DNA of 64,000 nt from Treponema sp. (GCA_016297405.1 JAEDGP010000002.1:8755-72754); one strand, 5' to 3'. Positions 26,207-36,176 are shown, numbered from the stretch's first letter. Program-made: numbers and translations. Notes: a model not told the origin generated them from the sequence alone.

Positions 26207-27370
26207 TCAGAAATTGAAAATCAGGTTGATGACGGTAAGATCACTTGCGCTGAATTGATTCACAAGAGATTCAAATTTGACATTTACTTTTTTACATGCA
26301 TCATCAAGATAAGAAAGATAGTACAATCCCAAATCTGTGCCTTCCTGACCATCAGGCAGCTCCCGGTAAAAGTCAATAAGCGTCTTTTTATGAGTATCGG
26401 CAGTCATCTTTGTTTCGATGTTTTCCTTAACTTCCTGAAACTCATCATCCTTGTTGTAAAGAGTTATCTGAAGGCGTCCCTGCTTTCCTATTGATGTGGA
26501 ACCACCCCCAAGCTTCCATGACACGGATACCAAAACCCTCTTCTTCTGGAGTTCCTTTACGATTTTTGCCCTTGCATCGGGATCGATAAGAAGTTCGTTA
26601 ATGTCATCAACAGCAGGATAAAGAATCTTTGCTTCCTTACGGATATTTGCATTTTCAGAATTAAGTGCAAGTTCCATAACCATAACTGAAATGTATTCGG
26701 CAACTTTTGATTTTTCCATAAAAGATCCAATAAGGTTGCGAATTGCTATTATCATTTCATCAAAATTTTCAGATTTATGGAAAAGCGTAATTACATACCA
26801 GTTCATCAAACTCATGCGGTTCATGAATTTTTCTGACATGAGCATATAAACATTCTTTTCTTCAATCGAATAGTCTTTATTTTCCCTGATAGACTGCCAT
26901 ACAGGCTCAAGGATTTTCTTTCTTGTTTCCCCAATAACAGCATCTTTGTTCATAAGAATGGATCTAAGCTGTTTTTCATTTATCTTTGTTTTTTCATCGA
27001 TAATGTGTCCTGCATTCTGACGATTATATTTTCTGACACACTCACATTTTATGATAGAAGAATAAATATCCCTATCAAACTGTTTATATAGAAGAGAAAA
27101 CACTATAATCTTTGAAAGATCCATCACTTCCTGGCGCGATGAGACGAACTCTGGCTTAGAAATTTCGATTTTCGAAATATAATCCAGCATCACCATGCTC
27201 TGAATGGACTGTGGCGAAAACTTATTCAGGGAGATTCCATATTCATCTATGTTGTCTGCCAGCCTGAAACGAAGCAGCCGTTTATTATGACTTATGAAAT
27301 TTGAAGCACCATCTTCAGTCAAAATTACCTTCAATGGAAGTTCGAGCATTAATTTTTTGCCTGCTGCCAT
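26207..27370 (-). CDS. conserved-looking cytoplasmic protein of unknown function
   Basis: 387 residues, no signal peptide or membrane segment. The N-terminal 80 residues look beta-rich. The middle 200 are helical (repeated Lys/Glu/Met-rich helices). The C-terminus has VLVSVSWKLGGGSTSIGKQG, GTDLGLYYLSYLDD and SDLTVINLIF. These last resemble the end of GHKL ATPase-like regulators, but no N or G boxes are convincing, so this is only a guess. ATG at 27370 with GGAG upstream. It heads a five-gene minus-strand run from a strong promoter. Confidence 0.6.
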   Translation of the reverse strand: MAAGKKLMLELPLKVILTEDGASNFISHNKRLLRFRLADNIDEYGISLNKFSPQSIQSMVMLDYISKIEISKPEFVSSRQEVMDLSKIIVFSLLYKQFDRDIYSSIIKCECVRKYNRQNAGHIIDEKTKINEKQLRSILMNKDAVIGETRKKILEPVWQSIRENKDYSIEEKNVYMLMSEKFMNRMSLMNWYVITLFHKSENFDEMIIAIRNLIGSFMEKSKVAEYISVMVMELALNSENANIRKEAKILYPAVDDINELLIDPDARAKIVKELQKKRVLVSVSWKLGGGSTSIGKQGRLQITLYNKDDEFQEVKENIETKMTADTHKKTLIDFYRELPDGQEGTDLGLYYLSYLDDACKKVNVKFESLVNQFSASDLTVINLIFNF

Positions 27371-27406
27371 AAAAACGATTCTCCAAAACCTTTTTTGTTA
27401 CTATCT

Positions 27407-27435
27407 ATTATAATCAACACTACTTGCATTGTAAA
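27407..27435 (-). promoter_or_regulatory. promoter of the 27370-22239 minus-strand operon
   Basis: On the minus strand TTTACA (plus 27430-27435), 17-bp spacer, TATAAT (plus 27407-27412). It overlaps the divergent promoter of the 27460 gene, so the two may compete. Confidence 0.75.
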
Positions 27436-27451
27436 CTGATAATATTATAAA
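27424..27451 (+). promoter_or_regulatory. promoter of the 27460 gene, probably near-leaderless
   Basis: TTGCAT (27424-27429), 16-bp spacer, TATAAA (27446-27451). The -10 box ends 8 nt before the ATG at 27460, and no Shine-Dalgarno follows it. Confidence 0.5.
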
Positions 27452-27459
27452 CTAGATAT

Positions 27460-29427
27460 ATGAAGAAAAACAGTTTTTTTTTCAGGTTTTTCACTTTTTT
27501 TCTCTTCATATCTTCTTCCCTTCCCCTTAATGCTCAGGATCTTCATGGAAAAGCCCTTTCAGAATTCATCTTTAGCAGGATAGGAAATAATTCAGAAAAA
27601 CAATTTCTGGTAAGCTCCGGGGCAAATGATTTTCCATACAACGTAATTACCCATATTCATTCTTCCAAAGAATTTAATAAAAAGATAATTTTCGCATTCA
27701 AAGCTGAAGATTTTGAATCTCATGAGGTATTTTTTGTTGAGCTTTCAAAAGCACTGAAAAAAACAAAGAAGCACTGCAACATCGACATGATATGGACCAT
27801 TGGGGATTATGAACATTGGGACGACCAGACTTATACTAGCGGCATTGCCACTTACATTTCAAAAATAAAAGAAACCAACGGCCTGTGCGCTGTAAACATA
27901 AAGTTCATTGAAGACAGAGCTAAAATCATTCCAGGAAGTGGCGGTGACGTTTCTCCTTCATGGCTTCTAAAACTTGCTAGTGACAGCTTTTACAAATCAA
28001 AATTGCCATACAATATAAAAGGCGGAGTAATCAGTTCTCTATACAGAATCAATGCCCTGGTTGAAGATGCCTCCACAGGACTTTTCATACAAGAGCGCAT
28101 TCCTTCAATTGGCATAGAGCTCAACAACCAGGATTTTGAAAAAAGCGAAGAAAAATGGCAAAAGGAAATCCAGGCATTATGCAGTCTGGCCGAAAACTAC
28201 AATCCCGAACAAAGCGAATATTGGGACAGACATACAAACCAGCTTTCCATTGGTCCCAGGACATTTTGGCTTGACGAAAAATTCACTGTCATATCGTTTT
28301 CCATAATCATTTTCCTAAGTCTTTTTATCATCTGCGAATTTTCCTTCGCCTTTAAAAGACAGAAAATCAATTTTGTGGAAGGATTCAAATCCCTCTGGTA
28401 TTTCATTCCTCTTTGCGCCATAGTGACTTTCCTTTGTTTTTTGGCAGGTCAATTCGTTTCGATGGCTATTGTAAGGAATTTCAGAATAAATCCTTTTTCA
28501 GCCATTTCCATAAAGCTTTTCGTCGCTTTTTTCCTCTATTCATCCGCCTCCCTTATTTTCATCTATTTTGAAAAAAACATAAGTGACCGAGTATATTCCT
28601 TTTTACAGTTGATTTCTGCCCTGCTGAACATATTCATTTTTTCTACCATCGATATTTCACTTTTCTATCTGTTCGCCATTGAATATATTCTGGTAAACAT
28701 AAGCCGCTATTCAAAAAAGCTCATATATCTGGAACTTTCGTTTCTTATGATGCTTGTTCCTTTTGTTCCTTATGGATATCAGATTGTTCTTTATGCAAAA
28801 CCTCAGGCCATCATCGCCTTTCTTTCTGTTACGCCAAAATTCAATGTTTTTTTTGCCTTGGGATTTCTTCCATTCATTTTGATGTGGATGCGGATTCTTG
28901 CAAGAATAAACGAAAAGAACAGTAAATCACACTCAAAAAAGCGCTGGATTGTTCAAAACGTTCTGGCTTTATTTTGCGTTTCCATGGTTTTTGCAATTAC
29001 ACTGGTTTTCTTTTCCATGTCAGTACCTCACCGATATAGAACAGGAAATGTCAAGCAGCACCATGCAAATGAAATAATAGACGAAGAAAACCTGATTAAT
29101 ATCAGCTTCAATGATTCTGTATTTTTCGGAGAAACCACAAGAAGTCTTCAAATCGATCTGGGAAGAGAATGTATTAACTGTTCTGTAATCCTTTCGGGCA
29201 ACAAAAGACTGCCTGTACTTTATTCCCAATGGGATTACAAATCTGACATCAACTCCCTTACCAATTATTTTCAGCTTCCCGTATATCCCTCTCGAAAAAT
29301 GCGTTTCAATTACATTTCAAGCAACGAAACAGATACAACTGTAAAAGTGCGCTGCAGATTCCAGAATGAAGCTGACAAAATATATGTAAAAGAATATTTA
29401 ATTCCCATGAACAAAGGAAAACGATGA
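27460..29427 (+). CDS. multi-pass membrane protein with a large periplasmic domain
   Basis: 655 residues. A signal peptide (FTFFLFISSSLPLNAQ) leads into a soluble domain to about residue 275. Then roughly eight hydrophobic helices follow (for example VISFSIIIFLSLFIICEF and LFVAFFLYSSASLIFIYF), and a C-terminal soluble part of about 120 residues. The soluble N-domain has KKIIFAFKAEDF and IPSIGIELNN. This layout recalls M28-type peptidase or GPAA1-like proteins, but I see no convincing metal ligands, so activity is doubtful. Its stop overlaps the dinB start (ATGA). Confidence 0.7.
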   Translation: MKKNSFFFRFFTFFLFISSSLPLNAQDLHGKALSEFIFSRIGNNSEKQFLVSSGANDFPYNVITHIHSSKEFNKKIIFAFKAEDFESHEVFFVELSKALKKTKKHCNIDMIWTIGDYEHWDDQTYTSGIATYISKIKETNGLCAVNIKFIEDRAKIIPGSGGDVSPSWLLKLASDSFYKSKLPYNIKGGVISSLYRINALVEDASTGLFIQERIPSIGIELNNQDFEKSEEKWQKEIQALCSLAENYNPEQSEYWDRHTNQLSIGPRTFWLDEKFTVISFSIIIFLSLFIICEFSFAFKRQKINFVEGFKSLWYFIPLCAIVTFLCFLAGQFVSMAIVRNFRINPFSAISIKLFVAFFLYSSASLIFIYFEKNISDRVYSFLQLISALLNIFIFSTIDISLFYLFAIEYILVNISRYSKKLIYLELSFLMMLVPFVPYGYQIVLYAKPQAIIAFLSVTPKFNVFFALGFLPFILMWMRILARINEKNSKSHSKKRWIVQNVLALFCVSMVFAITLVFFSMSVPHRYRTGNVKQHHANEIIDEENLINISFNDSVFFGETTRSLQIDLGRECINCSVILSGNKRLPVLYSQWDYKSDINSLTNYFQLPVYPSRKMRFNYISSNETDTTVKVRCRFQNEADKIYVKEYLIPMNKGKR

Positions 29428-32400
29428 TGGAAAAAGATATTTCCTGGGAAAAATGTTTTCTCCACATCGACATGGACGCTTTTTTCGCATCAGTAGAACA
29501 ACATGACCATCCGCTATGGAAGGGAAAACCTGTGATTGTAGGCGGTCTTCCAGGAGAAAGGCGCAGCGTAGTTTCTACAGCATCCTACGAAGCAAGAAAA
29601 TTCGGCGTACATTCGGCCATGCCTACATCAAAAGCCTTTGAACTTTGCCCCCATGGAATCTACACCCATGGAAACATGAAGCGATATATAGAAATTTCGA
29701 ATGCAATAATGGAGCTTCTTTGCAAATATTCACCAGACGTTGAACAACTTTCCATAGATGAAGCCTGCGTTGAACTTACGGGCACACAACGGCTTTTTGG
29801 CACTCCTGAAGAGGTTGCAAAAAAAATCCGCAGGGAAATTTTTGAAAACACAGGACTGACTGTTTCCGCAGGGATTGCTTCCACCAGATATCTTGCAAAA
29901 ATCGCCTCTGAAGTGAAAAAACCAAACGGTTTTTACCAGATCAATCCTGGCGACGAAACAAAGTTCATGCTTGGACAGGATCTCAAAAAGATCTGGGGAA
30001 TCGGCGACAAGACACTGAAAAAGCTAAACTCCTACGGTTTTTTCACCACTGCGCAAATTTATCAGCAGAAGCTTGAAACCCTTGAAGGAATTTTTGGAAA
30101 AACAACCGCAACTTTTCTTTACAACAGTCTGCGCGGAATCGAAAACCTGGCACCAGGAAAAAGCGATCATTCCATAAGCGCAGAAACAACTTTCTGCTTC
30201 GATCTTACAAACCTGTATAATGCACAGACAGCGCTGCTTGAGCTTTGCACAACAGTAATGTTCAGGCTGAACAAGGAAAAAGGTGCCTCAAGAACTTGTT
30301 CCATAAAAATCAGATACGAAGATTTCACTACATTTACTGTTCAGGAAACCCAAAATGAATATATCACGTCTGTGGACGATCTTTTTTCAAGAACCTCAGC
30401 CCTGCTGCAAAAAAAATATGAAGAAGGCAGAGGAATCAGACTACTGGGCGTTTGCATATCAAACATCGAATCAAAGGACACTCCCAGACAGGAAAACCTC
30501 ATTGATTTTGGTGAAAAGAAGCGACAGGCAGTTGAAAATTCAATAATGAATCTTTCTCAGAAATTTCCAGAACTTAAAATCAAAAAAGCAAGGTTGCTGG
30601 AAAAAATAAAGGACAACGGAAAACAACTTTGCCATATCCTTATACCAGCTGTTATGTTCGCCCTTTCTTATTTGCCGCTTCATGGACAAAACGACTACAG
30701 AAAAGACGGTTTTGCAGGATCCCTTTTTCCATCCACAGGAAGCGAGCTTGTGGAACTTCCGTCTAAAGAGGAAGGAACTGTATTAAGCGTAAAAAATATC
30801 GATTTTTACGCTAATGGATGGTGGCAGGCTGAACTTTCAGCGCCATTTTCCTTTAGTTTCAACCCTTCAAAAAAAAACAGCGATGATTTAGGCTTTTCCT
30901 TTAGCATGCCTGTTTTCAAACAGAAAATTGACCTGGATGCAAGCCTTTGGATAAATAAGCAATGGTATTTTCAGACTTCATTCGCCGATGAATTCGAAAA
31001 AAACACTATTGCGGCAGGTTTCATAGGCCAGGAAAAAGATTTCATAAGGCATATTCGCGTCGCAAATCGGGGGATCGTTTTTCCAAATGATTATTCTATC
31101 AACGACTTTGGTCTTGGAATCGGTGGCGGCGACAACCAGGCTCCTGGAATCAGCGCAAGTTTTCTTGATGTAGTAAACGGAAAGTGGAAAGCTGATGCTG
31201 TAATTCGCTATGACACAGTCAAACAGCATGACGCAACCTTTTACGGCAAAAACAGCGTGATTCAAAACAACACAAAACTTTCAGCCTTTTTAAGGGGCCA
31301 GATATTCTTCTTGCCTTCCAAAACTCTGATCCAAAACCTTTCTGCCATTTATGTGGAAAATAAAAACGGTGAATACAAGGACGAAAACAAAAGAAAATAT
31401 AAAAAGCTTCCCCAATCCCAATATCTTATTCTTCAGCAAAAGCAGATAGTCCTGCTTTCCGTTGATGCGCAAACCTACAGTTCAAACAGCAATGTGCCCC
31501 ATGTTATTTTCGAATTCCAAAGCATTTCGTCAAAATCACAGCTGGAATCATTGATCGGAAGCTATGACGACAGCTCAACTTATCTTGGAAAAATTCAAAA
31601 TTATTTTGGAAGCAAGCTTGAGACAAGAACAAATTCTTCAAAGCCCTCACAATTTGCCTATGACATCTACACCCAGATGGACACAAAACAATCACTGATT
31701 GTCCAAAGTCCATCTGGATTTTCACCTTTCATTGCATCTTACAGGTACGACGCAGGAAACATCAGTGCAGCAGACGTATACATTGCAGATCCTGCAACAG
31801 ATAAAAGTTCCCAATACTATGCAGCCCAAATTGCTGACGATTCAATTGATTTTGCGGCAAAAGACTTCATAAACTCAAAACACCTTTTCGTTGACGTATT
31901 TTGCGAAGAAAGAGAAAGCCATATGATAATGGACGAACAGGACATGTTTCCATTCGCAGACAGATTTCCAGAAGTCTATTTATCCAGCGATCAGAAAACC
32001 AACCTTCATGTGATATTGAAAAACTATTCCCCAGTTTCAAGGTATGACATCGGCACCAATGCAAGCGGTGGCTCTGTGCGACTTTACAGAAACGGAATTC
32101 TGGATACAGGAGCAACCTATAACAGCCAAAGCGGCGAAGTTGTCCCTTCAAACCAGGTTTCTGACTTCGACAAAATCTACATAACTTGGAACGAAGACGG
32201 ATCTGATTTTTCTCAAGGTGCTGTCAGCGCCGCCCTGGGTTTTGAATACAGTTTTAGTCCAAAGATAAAGACCGACCTGGCATTTTCAACAAACTGGAGC
32301 GCTTCCTCACAAAAAAAATATGCAGAGGAAAACAGGGCTCAAGGTGGTTTTGCTGCATTATCATCATCCTTCAACTACATTTCACAAAAGGTTTCCTTCT

Positions 32401-35400
32401 CAAACAGCACCGCAGTTTCGCTGCAAAACCCAAACACCACAGGTTTATACCGTATCCTTTCAATGGACGATTTTTCTTCCAAAACCTTCTATCACAATAA
32501 AAACGACGGCTATTACATCGGATCTTCCACTGTTCCAAGACTGAACAGCCAAACTTCACAACCTTATGAAGACCTTGATTTGGAATACAACAGGACCCAA
32601 ACATCTTCTGGATGCGAAGGAAAAAATATTGCAGGCATCACAGGATATGCAATTCCCCTTTCATGGAAATTTCAGACAGAATCGTCAAAAAAACAATGGG
32701 CAGCAATGAACGTTAAGCTTTCAGACGGAAATTCCCTTTCCAATTCAACACAGTTTAGTTTCGCTCTAAAGGCAGAAGACTACGACAGCAGCGATTATGA
32801 TGTATTTTTACAACTGGGAATCGATTGCAAGGAGGAAAATCCAGAGGATTCCCTATCGATTCCAACATGGAAAATCACCGACCAAACTTCATCCCAGATC
32901 CAAAAGCCATTTCATACTGACGGTACCCTCTCAAATGATAGCGGCTGGCAGACGGTTACCATAAGAATCAGCGACTGGCAGAGAAGCAAGATCGCATCAA
33001 GCCATGACATGAGAATCATCTGTGTTTCAAAATCCGACCCGTCAAAAGCTTTAGAGAATACCCTTTTCATTGGTCCTTACGAAACTAATCCCATTGGAAT
33101 GAGCATTTCACATAATGACATAGTTCAGGTAACTTCCTGCCAGTTAAAGGATAACAGCGTTCCCAAAAAATCTATCTTTAACGAAAGTGATAATTTCAGC
33201 CAGAAAATTTCCTGGAACTTCACTTCTATTCCTGAGACGGAGCAAACCGTAATAAAAGCCCAAAAATTCTTTTCTCAAGTTGATTTTTCATCATATGAAA
33301 AACTCATACTTTATTTCAAAATCACCGATGCAAGTTCCACAATTCTTGATCTAACCGACCCCACTTTCGACGAAAATGACTGCGCCTTGTGCATTTTACT
33401 TGACAGTGAAAGCTCTTCCATTGATTCCCAGGGAAAAATCGCTTTGAAAGCTGAAATCAGCAGAAAAGATATGGGATCAATTTTTGCATCTTCAAACAAC
33501 AACTGGCATAAGATCGAAATCAACATCCAGAAAAAGAAATTTCATCTGGACGACAGGGAAATTGAACCATTGTCTTTTACGATAAACAAAAAAATAGTTT
33601 TCAACAGATTGTTTCTTTCATTTTCGCCCGCATTCCACACTGATAACGGATTCCAGATTCTCCAGGAACAGTCCATTGTTATTGATGAACTTCATCTGAA
33701 AGACCTTGATCCATATTACCTTTTACAAAACAGATCTGCTTTTCAGGCACAAAACCAGGAACTGGACATGAAAATCGCTGGATTTTCCTTACTTCAGCAT
33801 CCATCTTTTGAAGCCAGGCTGCTTGCTTCAAAAACATTGTCTCAAAACAAAAAATCAAACATAGACTCACAAAACCTTGAGATCCAGATGGAAAGCTTTG
33901 TTACATTGATTGGAATGGATTTGGATTTTTCTGCAGATTTTTCATCCGCAGAAAAAGGGGGAATACAATCAATCTCTCATAAAATCCAAACACATTCCCC
34001 GCTTTTTGGCTTTCTTTCCCTTTCTGATTCATTTTTATACAGCCATAGCGACTATTCTTCTGATAAACAAAGTGCCGTTTCTGCTTCATTTGGAAAAAAT
34101 GCATTTCCTTTCAGCATAAGCGCAAAAAGCCAGCTGCAAAAAAATCGATCATCCATAAATCAAAGGGAATCAGGAACAATATCCATGGGAAATGGGCAGA
34201 AAGTCTATGTTCCTCATCTAGACTTTACACTTGAAGCAAGTCAGAAGCAAAAGCCAAAAAGCTCATATTCCTCCCACTTCGATTCCTCCACATACTTTGA
34301 TTGTCTGAAACAAAATTATAAAGATTTCATTTCCCTGGGCAACCCAGGCGCATATTATAGAAAAGTAAGCCAAAACGCCAGTATCTCACAAAAAATTGAT
34401 TTTGCCGATGGGCGAATCAATGGAAAATGGAATCTAAGTTCTACTTATTCCACCACAAAAAATGTTATGCATACCAGTGTCCAGTACGTAGAATTGTCTT
34501 TTCCATTCAAAATTGGAAAAAGCTCATTTGACATAAAATATTCAAAAACAGGTTCTGAAACAGCTTCATGTATAGAGGGTGGTTCCTATAAAGATGATTT
34601 TGAAAAACTATACTCTGCCATAGGCGAAAATAGTTATTTCTACGAAGTGTTTCCATTCCAGGATTTATTGGACCCGCACTTCGATAAAACTGTTCTTGAA
34701 AACACTTCAAAATTTGAAAGCCTTGAGTCTCTCTTCTATAGCTCCAACTATTCTTTTTCATGGAAACGAAATCTTTTTGGCAGCATCAGCGATTTTTTCA
34801 TGCCTATGCAATTTTCATTCGAAACTGAAAGGGATATTCGTACCAACGTGGAAAACACCGACTTATATCAGTTCAAGGCTACATCCTCAAACCTTTCCAT
34901 AAACCTTTTTGGTAAACAAGGAACAAACAGACTTTTTGAATGGTTTGATACGGATGAATACAGTTTTTCATTATCCACTTCAGCAAAAGTTCCCTCCGAT
35001 AACCCATCAGATTGTTTATTCACTTTTTCAGCCTACTTGCAGGGAACAATTTTCATGAAAGAAAAAGATTCCCTAAAATCTGCCTCACAATTCAAGATTT
35101 CCACTGATCAGAACTGGACCTTCACACAAATCGCAAGCTGGAACAGGAAAACCCATTTCAACCCTCTACTTTCCTTTATAAAGCTTTTTTCCAATGAAAA
35201 TTTTTCTTCCAAGCTTGATTGTATAGACAACGCTGCAACCGACACTCTTAGTATAAGTCTTGCAAACACCAGTTCTGATTACTACAGGAACTATCAATGG
35301 AACCACAAAATTGAAGGCAATCTGAACAGTTTCATCAGTGTAAATGCAGGTTTCGACCTGATTCTGACATGTTCCCAAATCAAGTCTGACACAATAACAA

Positions 35401-35435
35401 TGAATCTGAGCATAGGATCAAAACTTCAGTTTTGA
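29424..35435 (+). CDS. dinB: DNA polymerase IV fused in frame to a giant exported beta-rich protein
   Basis: A single open frame of 2003 codons. Residues 1-395 are a complete Y-family polymerase IV. They include HIDMDAFFASVEQHDHP, ASYEARKFGVHSAMP, the catalytic SIDEACVEL, VSAGIASTRYLAKIASEVKKP, and a little-finger domain ending near KIKKARLLEK. Immediately after comes a hydrophobic stretch (LCHILIPAVMFALSYLPLHGQ, 402-422) that looks like a signal peptide. About 1,580 beta-rich, Ser/Asn-rich residues follow, ending in LQF as outer-membrane barrels do. No stop separates the parts. Either dinB lost its stop or the second protein is started internally; see the separate entry. The polymerase call is certain. 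Confidence 0.85.
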   Translation: MMEKDISWEKCFLHIDMDAFFASVEQHDHPLWKGKPVIVGGLPGERRSVVSTASYEARKFGVHSAMPTSKAFELCPHGIYTHGNMKRYIEISNAIMELLCKYSPDVEQLSIDEACVELTGTQRLFGTPEEVAKKIRREIFENTGLTVSAGIASTRYLAKIASEVKKPNGFYQINPGDETKFMLGQDLKKIWGIGDKTLKKLNSYGFFTTAQIYQQKLETLEGIFGKTTATFLYNSLRGIENLAPGKSDHSISAETTFCFDLTNLYNAQTALLELCTTVMFRLNKEKGASRTCSIKIRYEDFTTFTVQETQNEYITSVDDLFSRTSALLQKKYEEGRGIRLLGVCISNIESKDTPRQENLIDFGEKKRQAVENSIMNLSQKFPELKIKKARLLEKIKDNGKQLCHILIPAVMFALSYLPLHGQNDYRKDGFAGSLFPSTGSELVELPSKEEGTVLSVKNIDFYANGWWQAELSAPFSFSFNPSKKNSDDLGFSFSMPVFKQKIDLDASLWINKQWYFQTSFADEFEKNTIAAGFIGQEKDFIRHIRVANRGIVFPNDYSINDFGLGIGGGDNQAPGISASFLDVVNGKWKADAVIRYDTVKQHDATFYGKNSVIQNNTKLSAFLRGQIFFLPSKTLIQNLSAIYVENKNGEYKDENKRKYKKLPQSQYLILQQKQIVLLSVDAQTYSSNSNVPHVIFEFQSISSKSQLESLIGSYDDSSTYLGKIQNYFGSKLETRTNSSKPSQFAYDIYTQMDTKQSLIVQSPSGFSPFIASYRYDAGNISAADVYIADPATDKSSQYYAAQIADDSIDFAAKDFINSKHLFVDVFCEERESHMIMDEQDMFPFADRFPEVYLSSDQKTNLHVILKNYSPVSRYDIGTNASGGSVRLYRNGILDTGATYNSQSGEVVPSNQVSDFDKIYITWNEDGSDFSQGAVSAALGFEYSFSPKIKTDLAFSTNWSASSQKKYAEENRAQGGFAALSSSFNYISQKVSFSNSTAVSLQNPNTTGLYRILSMDDFSSKTFYHNKNDGYYIGSSTVPRLNSQTSQPYEDLDLEYNRTQTSSGCEGKNIAGITGYAIPLSWKFQTESSKKQWAAMNVKLSDGNSLSNSTQFSFALKAEDYDSSDYDVFLQLGIDCKEENPEDSLSIPTWKITDQTSSQIQKPFHTDGTLSNDSGWQTVTIRISDWQRSKIASSHDMRIICVSKSDPSKALENTLFIGPYETNPIGMSISHNDIVQVTSCQLKDNSVPKKSIFNESDNFSQKISWNFTSIPETEQTVIKAQKFFSQVDFSSYEKLILYFKITDASSTILDLTDPTFDENDCALCILLDSESSSIDSQGKIALKAEISRKDMGSIFASSNNNWHKIEINIQKKKFHLDDREIEPLSFTINKKIVFNRLFLSFSPAFHTDNGFQILQEQSIVIDELHLKDLDPYYLLQNRSAFQAQNQELDMKIAGFSLLQHPSFEARLLASKTLSQNKKSNIDSQNLEIQMESFVTLIGMDLDFSADFSSAEKGGIQSISHKIQTHSPLFGFLSLSDSFLYSHSDYSSDKQSAVSASFGKNAFPFSISAKSQLQKNRSSINQRESGTISMGNGQKVYVPHLDFTLEASQKQKPKSSYSSHFDSSTYFDCLKQNYKDFISLGNPGAYYRKVSQNASISQKIDFADGRINGKWNLSSTYSTTKNVMHTSVQYVELSFPFKIGKSSFDIKYSKTGSETASCIEGGSYKDDFEKLYSAIGENSYFYEVFPFQDLLDPHFDKTVLENTSKFESLESLFYSSNYSFSWKRNLFGSISDFFMPMQFSFETERDIRTNVENTDLYQFKATSSNLSINLFGKQGTNRLFEWFDTDEYSFSLSTSAKVPSDNPSDCLFTFSAYLQGTIFMKEKDSLKSASQFKISTDQNWTFTQIASWNRKTHFNPLLSFIKLFSNENFSSKLDCIDNAATDTLSISLANTSSDYYRNYQWNHKIEGNLNSFISVNAGFDLILTCSQIKSDTITMNLSIGSKLQF
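30594..35435 (+). other. probable second gene inside the fused frame: giant outer-membrane-like protein
   Basis: If translation starts inside the fused frame, TTG 30594 (residue 391) gives MLEKIKDNGKQL followed by the hydrophobic core and a cleavage site after HGQ, a normal signal peptide. ATG at 30654 falls inside the hydrophobic core and fits less well. The product is about 1,610 residues, rich in alternating aromatic and polar strands, with a C-terminal Phe. A segment near the start (NTIAAGFIGQEKDFIRHIRV, then NRGIVFPNDYS) is faintly like SprA-type giant translocon proteins, but I cannot confirm that. No clear Shine-Dalgarno precedes the TTG. Confidence 0.5.
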
Positions 35436-35443
35436 TTACACTA

Positions 35444-35472
35444 TTGCACAAAAAAAAAATTTAAGCTAATTT
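35444..35472 (+). promoter_or_regulatory. promoter of the 35491 lipoprotein gene
   Basis: TTGCAC (35444-35449), a 17-bp spacer containing a ten-A run, TAATTT (35467-35472). The leader is short and contains AAGGAG (35479-35484). Confidence 0.5.
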
Positions 35473-35490
35473 AAAAAAAAGGAGAAAAAT

Positions 35491-35919
35491 ATGAAAAAAA
35501 TTATTTTCACCAGTGTCACAGTTCTTATTACATCATCACTTTTACTTACATCATGCAACAAAAAATCCGAAGGTGCAAATCCTTCTGATGCAAAACAGAA
35601 CGAAGAATTGACCACAGCCGCAGAAGCAGCAGACGAAGGCAATCTTGACGACTACTCAGAGTATCTTAAGAAAGCTACAGAAACTTTGGACTCTTTCAGT
35701 GAAGAAGATTATTCAAAAATCATGGAAGACGCTAAAAAGATTTCTGACCAGTATATTCCTGAAGAATACAAGAATGATTATGAAGCTGCAAAAAAAGAAT
35801 TGGAAAAAATCCAGACCCTAACAGATTCACAAGAATACAAAGACGCATTGGAAAGCAGCAGTAAAGCTTTAGAAAGCGCAAACAAGGCACTTGATCAACT
35901 CAAAGCAATGAATTTTTAA
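35491..35919 (+). CDS. small helical lipoprotein
   Basis: 142 residues. The signal peptide ends in a perfect lipobox, LLLTSC, so Cys is the lipidated residue. The mature 120 residues are Glu/Lys/Ala-rich and predicted as amphipathic helices or coiled coil (for example EEYKNDYEAAKKELEKIQTL), with no Cys or aromatic core. A strong AAGGAG stands 6 nt before the ATG. It has its own promoter and is followed by the MITE-like element. Function is unknown; a periplasmic or surface anchor is inferred. Confidence 0.8.
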   Translation: MKKIIFTSVTVLITSSLLLTSCNKKSEGANPSDAKQNEELTTAAEAADEGNLDDYSEYLKKATETLDSFSEEDYSKIMEDAKKISDQYIPEEYKNDYEAAKKELEKIQTLTDSQEYKDALESSSKALESANKALDQLKAMNF

Positions 35920-35954
35920 ATTTTTGCCAGATGATTGTGCAATGGTGGACAAAA

Positions 35955-36125
35955 AAAGGGGCTGTCCAATAAGTTTGCATTACGGTGGTTTGGTTTATCG
36001 AAACCACCACATTTAGTGCAGCAGTCATTTCGACGAGTGGTTCCTGAGCATGTCGAAGGGCTCAGGAACCACCTGTCGAAGGGCTCAATGAGCGCTACAC
36101 TCATTACTTTTGGGACAGCCCCTTT
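35955..36125 (+). mobile_element. MITE-like element with 13-bp perfect terminal inverted repeats
   Basis: 171 bp bounded by AAAGGGGCTGTCC (35955-35967) and its exact complement GGACAGCCCCTTT (36113-36125). The similarity continues inward (AATAAGT versus CAAAAGT). Ends reading GGGGCTGTCC are typical of some IS-family inverted repeats. Inside are a GGTGGTTT/AAACCACC hairpin (35984-36008) and a 13-bp perfect GTGGTTCCTGAGC hairpin (36037-36072). The motif TGTCGAAGGGCTCA occurs twice (36051 and 36074), like REP-type dispersed repeats. No transposase is encoded. It lies between convergent genes and could also end transcription. Confidence 0.75.
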
Positions 36126-36176
36126 CCATCATAGACTCAAGTCTTTTTTTTCCATCTCAACAGAAGACGATGCTTT

